Source: Halocaridina rubra (taxonomy: Eukaryota; Arthropoda; Malacostraca; Decapoda; Atyidae). Taken from it: 40,000 nucleotides of DNA. The stretch covers positions 60,001-100,000 of the forward strand of contig JAXCGZ010007684.1 of NCBI GenBank assembly GCA_037179515.1, read 5' to 3'. Below, piece after piece: positions 31,025-40,000 of the stretch (its first letter is position 1; the number at the start of each line of letters is the position of its first letter). The position numbers and the translations under genes are program-made. Under the pieces are notes generated by a model. The model saw nothing but the letters and a program-made list of their open reading frames with translations, did no database searches and was not told the origin of the DNA.

Positions 31025-31083
31025 CCAATAAGGGGATCGTCACCTTTAGTCACCTGGGATGGGCCTGACCAATCAGACGTCAG
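31025..31083 (-). promoter_or_regulatory. CCAAT boxes and CRE-like site upstream of Sp-family gene
   Basis: Two CCAAT motifs (31025-31029 and 31069-31073, written on the + strand) lie 40-90 bp upstream of the TATA box. Next to the second is CTGACGTC on the minus strand (31083-31076), which is close to a cAMP-response element. The spacing suits a classical RNA polymerase II promoter. This is inferred from motifs only. Confidence 0.45.
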
Positions 31084-31230
31084 ATATGTATCACAAAACT
31101 CCACCCTCTCTCTCACGATGGATATTGACTTAATAAAGAAATGTTCATTTGTTTGATGAATTTGAAAAAAAATTAAAATGGTCTCGCGCTGAATAAATAC
31201 TAACTTTCTATATTCACAGGTGCTATACCT

Positions 31231-31274
31231 AACTACTACTACTACTACTACTAATAATAATAATAATAATAATA

Positions 31275-31326
<52 letters not shown>

Positions 31327-31394
31327 GAAAACCAGCTAAAGCAGACAGACATCTGTCTAGACAGTGTCTTTTATTATTATTATTATTATTATTA

Positions 31395-31467
<73 letters not shown>
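31231..31467. repeat. Compound (ACT)n(ATA)n(TTA)n microsatellite
   Basis: ACT units change into ATA, then TTA units, interrupted at ~31326-31370 by a unique 46-bp segment. Confidence 0.97.
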
Positions 31468-31470
<3 letters not shown>

Positions 31471-31522
31471 ACTATTTAGAAAACCAGCTAAAGCAGACAG
31501 ACATCTGTCTAGACAGTGTCTT
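31325..31522. repeat. 46-bp direct repeat flanking an ATT microsatellite
   Basis: AGAAAACCAGCTAAAGCAGA and the following ~25 bases occur at ~31326-31370 and again at ~31478-31522, separated by (TTA)n. Each copy contains the short hairpin AGACAGA-CA-TCTGTCT. Confidence 0.8.
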
Positions 31523-31680
31523 TAGACATGATCACCACTGACCACAACTGAGATCAGAAAAGTAGTCACACATAGGTGCTAATTCCCATCATCGGTTCCT
31601 GACGGTTACTTCTGATGCCCTAAGCTTATAAGCGGATATATGCATTGGCCTCTATTTTTGGAATTTACCAAGACCCATTT

Positions 31681-31683
<3 letters not shown>

Positions 31684-31778
<95 letters not shown>
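31684..31778. repeat. (TC)n microsatellite
   Basis: About 47 TC units, with a single CC interruption near 31764. Confidence 0.99.
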
Positions 31779-32225
31779 GTTTATTTTTTCATATTTAATT
31801 CTTCCTTAATTTGCAACTGAAATATTGATTACCATTTTTTTCTACCTCCATCACATCAAATATTTTAGAGTACAATATACATTTTATAAATACATGCATC
31901 ACTTGAAGGAAGATGGGGGATGTGGTGACAATTTTTCAAAGTCCTTCATAGTGGCTCTAAAGCTAGAGATCCGCCAAATGATAATTCCATTCATAATTTT
32001 AATGATATTTATGTTAATTTTTTATAAGTGTGACACCAGAACGAAAAAAAAAAATACTGGCCCGGGTAGCAAGAAAACAGGACTAGGCAGAAAGAAGAGA
32101 ATGATGACTAATAAAATGACAGGCTGAAAGAATAGCCGTAGATGAATATAATGATGAGAAAGGAAGCAAAAAGGAAGGGAGATAGGGAGTGTTGTGACTA
32201 GTTAGATGTGAAGAGATAATAGGAG

Positions 32226-32400
32226 ATGCGTAACGAATACGCCAGAATTTTTGGCATAGGGAGAGAATCGTCATTGAAGGAAAACTTGTCTGCTAGTAAC
32301 ATAACAAAATCGATCAGGAGACGGGGAGTTACGTGGTTAGGGCACTCTCCCGTAAGAGGATGTTTAACATTCAATTTTATCAAAGTCGTTATTGGTGCGC
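32226..32400 (+). pseudogene. Possible LINE C-terminal remnant
   Basis: The reading RNEYARIFGIG...SIRRRGVTWLGHSPVR resembles the endonuclease/RT C-terminal region of some LINEs (usual form RLRWLGHVxR). The match is short and the frame is open only locally. Confidence 0.3.
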
Positions 32401-32875
32401 TTTGGCTGGTACTAAAGTCAAAGGAAAAAAGTCACAACTTTGGCTAGGAAAAAAATCACAGGTTAGGTTAGATTTTTTCCAGTGACTCTTCCCCAGTGAC
32501 TAGTGTTCTGTAACTTTTTTACCTGGATTCTTGGTGCCCAGAGTAATGTTCACAAGACGAATGTTCACAAGACACATATCCGCGACCTTAATGGTAAGGA
32601 CGACAAATGTTCACAATAAAATTGTTTGAAATATATTGTTTACAAAGTGTGGCGTGTTACACATAATAAAGATCTTCATTTATTTGAATAGGATAATAAG
32701 TACCACTGCTACGGGCAAATCTTTCCTATATATTTTTAAATCGACGCTAAGTTTAAATGGTTTTATCGCCGTAAAATAATCCATTATAGCTTTGTACATA
32801 TTTGCCCAGTTCAGAATGAAACATTGCTTTTATTTTCTGTCAGCATTTAAAAGCAACAATGATTTGTGCAATACT

Positions 32876-33067
32876 GTAGTCACCGTGGCTCAAGCGGTAG
32901 CGTCCACGACTCTGAGGCGTCAGGTCGAGGGTTCGCGCCCCGTCACGGTCTGAGGTTAGCAAGGGCATGCACTCAGGGTGAGGATTACATCTGCCAAAAC
33001 AGGTTCTTCACAAGAAGGCAACCGTCCTAGCCCTTGGTAGGAAAGGGAGTCCGTGACGTAAAACCGG
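32876..33067 (+). mobile_element. tRNA-derived SINE with 21-bp target-site duplication
   Basis: It has a tRNA-like head with A box TGGCTCAAGCGG and B box GGGTTCGCGCCCC, and ACCGTG/CACGGT can pair as an acceptor stem. A ~120-bp body follows. Flanking direct repeats 32855-32875 and 33068-33088 match at 20 of 21 bases, the mark of LINE-mediated insertion. It is related to the copy at 4208-4416. Confidence 0.85.
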
Positions 33068-33408
33068 AACAATGATTTATGCAATACTCTCATACATAGA
33101 TATTATGTTATAAGTGTGAGTCCACACCATGCTTGGAAACACTGTTTAAGAACTTTTTTTTTTTTCTAGCATAATTCGGAGTTTTACCTCCACTTAAAGG
33201 AACAGTACTGAGCATTGTGCTGTGAGGATTCGTCTCCTTTTCCATTAACATTATGAACATTTTGTCGTGGAGTGACTCACTCTGAGAATCCACATATAGT
33301 ATAGTGCGTAAGAATTGGCTTGCTTATATCAAAATATGCATTGTACACACACTTCTATTATTATCATCCGACTATGGATTTTTGCCAGTAAAAAAAATAA
33401 ATAAATAA

Positions 33409-33412
<4 letters not shown>

Positions 33413-33465
<53 letters not shown>
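33413..33465. repeat. (TA)n microsatellite
   Basis: It abuts the left (inverted) SINE copy. Confidence 0.98.
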
Positions 33466-33468
<3 letters not shown>

Positions 33469-34366
33469 TCATTTTTTGCCCCGACCGGGACTCGAACCTA
33501 GGACTTATAAGTACTAAGTCAAGGCGCTACCAACTACACACCACAGAAGGTATAAAAGGAATCCAACCTTATAGCTTATATCTGCTATACTTAGGGATGA
33601 ACGCATTCTATCTGAATGCCACTATGTTCATATTACAGATTCCCCAACCTCACTCGTGGCTTCATTTTAGCATTTAATTCAATTCCTTTTATACCTTCTG
33701 TGGTGTGTAGTTGGTAGCGCCTTGACTTAGTAATTATAAGTCCTAGGTTCGAGTCCCGGTCGGGGTAAAAAAATGATTCATGTTTTCACATTTTTAATGT
33801 GCCTGCTTCGTTATTGTATGACCCGAATGAGATTGGGAATTGAATTAAATGCTAAAATGAAGCCACGAGTGAGGTTGGGGAATCTGTAATATGAACATAG
33901 TGGCATTCAGATAGAATGCGTTCATCCCTAAGTATAGCAGATATAAGCTATAAGGTTGGATTCCTTTTATACCTTCTGTGGTGTGTAGTTGGTAGCGCCT
34001 TGACTTAGTAATTATAAGTCCTAGGTTCGAGTCCCGGTCGGGGTAAAAAAATGATTCATGTTTTCACATTTTTAATGTGCCTGCTTCGTTATTGTATGAC
34101 CCGAATGAGATTGGGAATTGAATTAAATGCTAAAATGAAGCCACGAGTGAGGTTGGGGAATATGTAATATGAACATAGTGGCATTCAGATAGAATGCGTT
34201 CATCCCTAAGTATAGCAGATATAAGCTATAAGGTTGGATTCCTTTTATGCCTTCTTTGGTGTGTAGTTGGTAGCGCCTTGACTTAGTAATTATAAGTCCT
34301 AGGTTCGAGTCCCGGTCGGGGTAAAAAAATGATTCATGTTTTCACATATTTAATGTGCTTGCTTCG

Positions 34367-34367
<1 letters not shown>
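33466..34367. repeat. tRNA-derived SINE array: one inverted and three direct copies
   Basis: Direct units start at 33685, 33963 and 34241, an exact 278-bp period at ~98% identity, the last being partial (to 34367). Each carries a tRNA-like head with an A-box-like TGTAGTTGGTAGCGC (33706-33720 in unit 1) and a B box GGTTCGAGTCC (33746-33756). The left 220 bp (33466-33685) is the same unit reversed, so the whole can fold back. AT microsatellites cap both ends. The acceptor stem does not pair, so these are SINE heads and not tRNA genes. Confidence 0.85.
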
Positions 34368-34445
<78 letters not shown>

Positions 34446-34468
34446 AATAATAATAATAATAATAATAA
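34368..34468. repeat. (TA)n followed by (ATA)n
   Basis: It abuts the right end of the SINE array. AT dinucleotides run to 34442, then AAT/ATA trinucleotides. Confidence 0.98.
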
Positions 34469-34906
34469 CTTTCATATCAAACTCTCTTTACTTAGATTAC
34501 CTTTTCTAGTCTTCTGGGGGGTAAACTGCGGTCTATTCTCAAGTATGTGCTAAGCGCGCACGAGTACTTAAACGGTATTACCTTTTTCTTAATTCGATAA
34601 TCTGCTTAACTTGAGGGTAAATGGACTGACAGCTAAATTTTTTGGTCTGGTCCTGTTCATGCCGGATGAGTGTCTATTTGCTTGTATGTGTATGCGTATG
34701 TATTTTTATGAATGTGAGTAGTGTATTCATGCACATAAGTATGTGTATCTGTGACTGAATGTGCTTATATACAAGTATATATTATGTTACTCCCAATTTA
34801 ACTACTTTCTCATTATGTCTATTTTTTATGTCTCGATAAGTCATTCTTTCTTTACTTAAACTTTGTATGTATTTTTGTGTGTGTTTACTCAAGTAATTTT
34901 GTTTAT

Positions 34907-34982
<76 letters not shown>

Positions 34983-35374
34983 CTAGTTTCATATATTTGT
35001 ATTTATAAATATGGTAATTAGTTTTGCGTCCTTTAATTATGAGCTTAGACAAGATAACTGTAATTACAAATTCTAATTACAGTGTGTACAGGAATCGGAA
35101 ATGATTCTAAAAATTTCCGGTAAGTGATTAAAATACTGATGCTATCTTTTCTGGCTTGGCGCCACTGGAATTAAGAGACTGAATATATATAGTATAATTA
35201 TTAGGAAATAATAAGATCCGGAAATCCGAAGTTCAGGACCTTAAAGTGGTTCGTAAAGTTTCTTACTCCGCCAGAGCCACGTGGTTTTAAGAACTATAGG
35301 GTAGTTGGGACCCTAGCTAATCTGGATTCTTTCTCTCTCTCCGCCATAAGGTATCATCACTTTCTTTTAACTAT
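34469..35374. other. Intergenic between SINE array and LINE
   Basis: Apart from the AT microsatellite at 34909-34980 nothing was recognised. Confidence 0.6.
34909..34980. repeat. (AT)n microsatellite
   Basis: Pure AT dinucleotides. Confidence 0.98.
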
Positions 35375-35547
35375 CATAAGAAGAACATAAGAGCATAAGA
35401 ATAGAGGACACTGCAACATACCTACTGGCACACACGAGGCAGCTCCATTTTTGAATTGTATTTTCAGCATGTCTAACCTATTCTATTCTACTCTACTTAT
35501 TTATTCTATTTTTCTGTTTATGATTTTTCTAATAAGCACTAACCTAT
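35375..35547 (-). repeat. Inverted copy of LINE 3' UTR (left arm)
   Basis: Read on the minus strand it begins at ATAGGTTAGTG and ends in the octamer tail at 35380-35375, matching 37026-37195 almost base for base. It could be an extreme 5'-truncated copy inserted in the opposite orientation. Confidence 0.85.
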
Positions 35548-35585
35548 CGATACTACTTCCATCGCTGCTCTGATGAGTTGGTGAG

Positions 35586-37025
35586 TTGTATCCCTCCCCC
35601 ACTGCCGAGGCTAAGGAAGAGCTTAGTTGTCCACTAACTGCATTATTTAATAATTCAATAAAATTAGGATCGGTACCCATGGAGTGGAAATTGGCAGATG
35701 TGGTACCAATATTTAAAAAAGGAGAACGAGTTAAAAAGAATAATTATAGGCCGGTAAGTTTAACGTCAACAGTGGGTAAGATTCTAGAATCCATAATTGC
35801 AAATAAAATAAGGGCACATCTAGAATTACACAGACTGATAAAACTTTCACAACACGGGTTTCTTAAGGGTTTTTCGTGCCTTACAAACTTACTGTCTTTT
35901 TATTCAGAAGTTTACGAGGCAGTAGATTGTGGCAAAGAATATGATACACTATATCTAGATTTTAGCAAAGCTTTTGATAGAGTTCCTCACAAAAGATTAG
36001 TTAAAAAGCTGGAAGCTCATGGTATAGGAGGAGCTGTTCTCAGATGGATCAAACAATGGTTAAAAGACAGAAAACAGAGGGTTTGCATAAATGGAGAGAA
36101 ATCAGAGTGGGGCTCGGTTACTAGCGGGGTACCACAAGGCTCGGTACTGGGTCCCCTATTATTCATCGTATATCTAAATGATCTGGATTTGGATATCAGT
36201 AGTAACCTAAGTAAATTCGCAGACGACACTAAAATAGGTAGAACTATAAATGGAAAAGAAGACATTCATGCTTTACAGGAAGATCTAAATAGATTATCTG
36301 AATGGTCGGACAAATGGCAAATGGAATTTAATGTTGAAAAATGTAAAGTAGTTAAAATGGGTACTATAAAAGACAATACTAGTTATAAGCTAAATAACCA
36401 TGAAATCGTGAGTTCTCAGGGTGAAAGGGATTTGGGAGTTCTTGTGAGTAGTAGTCTTAAGCCAAGAGTGCAATGCACAGCAGTCAGAAATAAAGCAAAC
36501 AGAATGTTAGGATTTATCTCAAGAAGCGTTAGCAATAGGACGGAAAAAGTTATTTTGCAGCTCTATCTTGCATTAGTTAGGCCCCATTTAGATTATGCTG
36601 TGCAATTCTGGTCACCCTATTATAGAATGGAAATTGAATCCTTGGAGAGAGTGCAGCGAAGAATGACAAAGATGATACACAATATCAGAAATCTACCATA
36701 TGAGGACAGATTAAAAAAACTTAATCTACATTCTCTAGAGAGGCGAAGAGTTAGGGGGAATATGATTGAAGTGTATAAATGGTTTAAAGGGATTAACAAG
36801 GGAGATATTAATAAAGTTTTAAAAATTCATGATCAAACCAGAACTAGTAATAATGGATTTAAGCTTGATAAATTTAGGTTCAGAAGGGAAATTGGTAAAA
36901 ATTGGTTTGGTAATAGAGTAGCTGATGCATGGAACAAGCTTCCTAGCAGGATAGTAAATGCCAATACCTTAGACACCTTCAAATGTAGATTAGATAGACA
37001 TATGACAGAGGTAGGGTGGGTATGA
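35586..37025 (+). CDS. Non-LTR retrotransposon reverse transcriptase (CR1/jockey-like), 5' truncated
   Basis: An uninterrupted 479-codon reading encodes a LINE reverse transcriptase. Motifs are NYRPVSLTS (53-61), YLDFSKAFDRVPH with the first catalytic Asp (123-135), SGVPQGSVLGPLLF (180-193), FADD with the paired catalytic Asp (211-214), the thumb motif LVRPHLDYAVQFW, and the usual C-terminal FKCRLDRHM. It has no AP-endonuclease, and the reading starts at TTG within the normal RT N-terminus (first ATG at 35679), so the copy is 5' truncated even though the RT is intact. The 3' UTR ends in 8-base repeats (TTCTTATG), as CR1-group elements do. It is flanked by inverted 3' UTR copies and is probably a recent insertion. 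The exact clade was not determined. Confidence 0.88.
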   Translation: MYPSPTAEAKEELSCPLTALFNNSIKLGSVPMEWKLADVVPIFKKGERVKKNNYRPVSLTSTVGKILESIIANKIRAHLELHRLIKLSQHGFLKGFSCLTNLLSFYSEVYEAVDCGKEYDTLYLDFSKAFDRVPHKRLVKKLEAHGIGGAVLRWIKQWLKDRKQRVCINGEKSEWGSVTSGVPQGSVLGPLLFIVYLNDLDLDISSNLSKFADDTKIGRTINGKEDIHALQEDLNRLSEWSDKWQMEFNVEKCKVVKMGTIKDNTSYKLNNHEIVSSQGERDLGVLVSSSLKPRVQCTAVRNKANRMLGFISRSVSNRTEKVILQLYLALVRPHLDYAVQFWSPYYRMEIESLERVQRRMTKMIHNIRNLPYEDRLKKLNLHSLERRRVRGNMIEVYKWFKGINKGDINKVLKIHDQTRTSNNGFKLDKFRFRREIGKNWFGNRVADAWNKLPSRIVNANTLDTFKCRLDRHMTEVGWV

Positions 37026-37232
37026 ATAGGTTAGTGCTTATTAGAAAAATCATAAAAAGAAAAATAGAATAAATAAGTAGAGTAGAATAGAATAGGTTAG
37101 ACATGCTGAAAATACAATTCAAAAATGGAGCTGCCTCGTGTGTGCCAATAGGCATGTTGCAGTGTCCTCTATTCTTATGTTCTTACGTTCTTATGTAACG
37201 CTTGCCAAGCGGCCTCGTCTTACAGGTACTGT

Positions 37233-37385
37233 GTGGAGATTTGTAGCTCGCGGATTGGTCGGTGCAGCGACTGCTTTTTCCCATCTACCTCCAGAGTCTG
37301 GAAATCTCTTCTTTCTTCTGTCTTTCCAAATTCTTATGACCTATCTTCCTTCAAAAAGCAGAGCTATCGTCATCTCAGGGCCTAA
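37233..37385 (+). pseudogene. C-terminal remnant of a second LINE ORF
   Basis: In one frame this reads FFPSTSRVWKSLLSSVFPNS then YDLSSFKKQSYRHLRA and a TAA stop (37383-37385). This pattern ends many jockey/RTE-type reverse transcriptases in invertebrates. It starts 38 bp beyond the inverted-repeat LINE and differs from that element's own C-terminus, so it is a separate older 5'-truncated copy. A pyrimidine-rich tail follows to ~37560. Confidence 0.65.
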
Positions 37386-37588
37386 TGCTCCATATATCTA
37401 GGTTCTCAGTACTTTGAATATTTTTTCAGTCTGTCCTTTTCCTTTTTGTATCATTTCCTCATCTCTGCCTTGTTCATAACCTTTTTCTTTTCCTTTGTCT
37501 CAATACTTTCTCGTACCTGGGTCTTTATTGATGAAGGGATTTTTATTTATTTATTTTTTCTGTACCGGTGTCACCCTCATATAAAATG

Positions 37589-37800
37589 GGTGCTACTTTG
37601 GCTTATTATCTAAGTGTCATAAATCTACTTTGGGATGCGATCTACACTTTAGATTGTGATCTATAACTTAACCTAACCTAACTCAACCTAACCTCATTTT
37701 AGCATTTTAGCCGATGTACGTGCTGTTTATCGCTAGAATATCTACGGTGTATATATTTGTTCCTTATAGATAACAAGCCAAAGTAGCACCAAAAAAAGTT
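37589..37800. mobile_element. 212-bp MITE-like element
   Basis: GGTGCTACTTTGGCTT (37589-37604) is the exact reverse complement of 37785-37800, and similarity extends inward (ATTATCTAAG against GTTATCTATAAG). The interior contains CCTAA pentamers (~37667-37694). No target duplication was identified. Confidence 0.6.
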
Positions 37801-38066
37801 ACTACTAGTAAACAAAGGTGGCCTTCTGATATATGGACAAAGAAATATTTAGGACTCAGCCCACAACTTATGTAAGGTAAATGGAAAACCCTCATGGAAT
37901 CTCTACCTTCAAATATCCTATTTTTAAAAAAAAGGAAAATAGTTCATAGACATGCTAGAAAGATGGTGCCACTATTTGAATCCAGAGGAAAAAATTTATT
38001 TATGGAAATGGATTTTAAATTCCCCCAATGGTTTTGAGGGAGTTGATAGGGATGTAGCATTTTATT

Positions 38067-38434
38067 TTGTCGAAACCTAAAATGTCGCAATCCTTCAATG
38101 CCGAAACCCAGTGTGTCGAAATTGTTATAGCGATAAGTACTAAATCAGAATTTTTCAACGATATTGTTTACAAGTACTAAAAATTGCAGATGGAAATATT
38201 ATAACTGATTATTGATTTGTTATTTTAGAGACTGAAAAATAAAATAAGATTTTATTTCCGTGTACTAGTTTCGATTATCTTTCAATAATTTTATTATATT
38301 GACAGTGAACACTGGAGTAATTCACGAATTTAATGATAATCTATCTCTTGATGTAATTAAAAGGCAGTATTATATTAAATTCCATACTTTATTAATTTCC
38401 GACTACTTGAATTCGACACATGAGTTTTCGACAA
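38067..38434. mobile_element. Candidate MITE with TGTCGAAA-type ends
   Basis: The left end carries TGTCGAAACCTAAAATGTCG and further TGTCGAAA-like copies to 38125. The right end read in reverse is TGTCGAAAACTCATGTGTCG. The ~370-bp interior is AT-rich without a gene. Confidence 0.4.
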
Positions 38435-38901
38435 ACTGTCTTTGAACCTATACATATATTGTAATTTACGTGAGGGGCTTTAACTGCCCATATAACAGCT
38501 TGAATTTTTATATGAAATCTGCCTTGCATGATGTAGGAAAGCATTTCTTTTTCTTTAGAATAACTAGAATTTAAGTATACGAAATGCCAATGACATTTTA
38601 TTTTTTACTTTTATGAAAAAATATAATAAGATCTGTAAATAAGAAAACGTATTAGGAGATGGAAATCCTTTACCCTGACTAAAAGGTGTATACAATACCT
38701 AAAATATTTATCCATATAAAGTTTTCTTTATTACTACTCTTTACGCTAGTATAAAAAACGTGTTTATATTTTAAGACAGACTAAAATAAATAAGGCAACT
38801 GGATATTATATAGTTTTCTTACATAAAGATTGTGTTTGAAGAGTATTTGAAAAATATGATGCACGAAAATTAGAGAATATCAAGGTGGAACTCATTTTAT
38901 C

Positions 38902-39769
<868 letters not shown>

Positions 39770-39901
39770 GATCATCTTCCTCTCCGCCTTTTCTCTTCTT
39801 ACTCTCACTCACTCACTCAACCGATTAATATTTTGTCCTTGAGCTTACGAGGATAGGAAGTTTTTCTCATGGGGAAGTGAAAAAAGTTGACCTTCGGGAA
39901 C

Positions 39902-39903
<2 letters not shown>

Positions 39904-39980
<77 letters not shown>
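39904..39980. repeat. (CT)n microsatellite
   Basis: Pure CT dinucleotides near the right window edge. Confidence 0.99.
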
Positions 39981-39981
<1 letters not shown>

Positions 39982-40000
39982 AAAAAAAGAAATGATGACA

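Larger units (their letters stand above)
35375..37195 (+). mobile_element. LINE copy bounded by ~170-bp inverted repeats
   Basis: The right arm 37026-37195 is the LINE 3' UTR, starting directly after the stop codon and ending in three TTCTTATG-type octamers. The left arm 35375-35547 is its reverse complement, with about three mismatches over ~150 bp and some variation in the octamer tail. Only 38 bp separate the left arm from the open reading. No clear target-site duplication was found (possibly only TAAC). Confidence 0.8.

Noticed and set aside
32881..32950. Functional tRNA gene
   Set aside because: The acceptor stem pairs, but the anticodon arm is poor and the unit has a SINE body with target duplications.
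33706..33766. Functional tRNA gene in the SINE heads
   Set aside because: The B box is good, but the acceptor arm does not pair and the unit is repeated with a SINE body.
37667..37694. Telomere
   Set aside because: Only a few degenerate CCTAA units inside a MITE-like element, in an internal position.
37930..38060. Possible further LINE RT remnant (ARKMVPLFES...)
   Set aside because: The similarity to RT C-terminal blocks is too short to support.

Overview
The window looks like nuclear DNA from an arthropod, most probably a decapod crustacean. This is inferred from intron-rich genes, low GC, very long AT, ATT and TC microsatellites, CCTAA-type pentamers, tRNA-derived SINEs and CR1/jockey-like LINEs. 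No bacterial-style operons, rRNA genes or CRISPR arrays are visible.

Three host genes can be reconstructed from splice sites and conserved protein sequence. (1) 352-11941, + strand: nine 3' exons of the dual serine/threonine and tyrosine protein kinase DSTYK. All phases agree and give a 588-residue C-terminal part with the complete kinase domain; the N-terminal exons lie beyond the left edge. (2) about 21438-26511, + strand: prefoldin subunit 4 (PFDN4). Three exons are certain and a four-codon first exon is tentative. (3) 30833-29536, - strand: an Sp-family (buttonhead-box) zinc-finger transcription factor. It has an eight-codon first exon, one large second exon, and a recognisable TATA/CCAAT promoter near 30980-31083. 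The three genes are functionally unrelated and do not form a cluster.

Much of the rest is repeats. DSTYK introns hold a 239-bp tandem duplication (1559-2040), a tRNA-SINE (4208-4416) and a 1.4-kb terminal-inverted-repeat element carrying about five copies of a ~185-bp tandem repeat (4492-5895). From 11942 to 21437 no gene was recognised. PFDN4 intron 2 contains a TA-flanked Tigger/pogo-like non-autonomous transposon (24027-25245). A decayed LINE reverse transcriptase occupies 27554-28670.

The right quarter (31200-40000) is dense in repeats: a SINE with a 21-bp target duplication (32876-33067), a fold-back plus tandem array of another tRNA-SINE with an exact 278-bp period (33466-34367), and an intact LINE reverse transcriptase flanked by ~170-bp inverted copies of its own 3' UTR (35375-37195). 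Downstream are a second LINE remnant (37233-37385) and three terminal-inverted-repeat elements (37589-37800, 38067-38434, 38902-39652), with long AT and TC microsatellites between them.

No wholly new multi-gene system was found. The best candidates for novelty are the inverted-3'UTR LINE and the SINE array.
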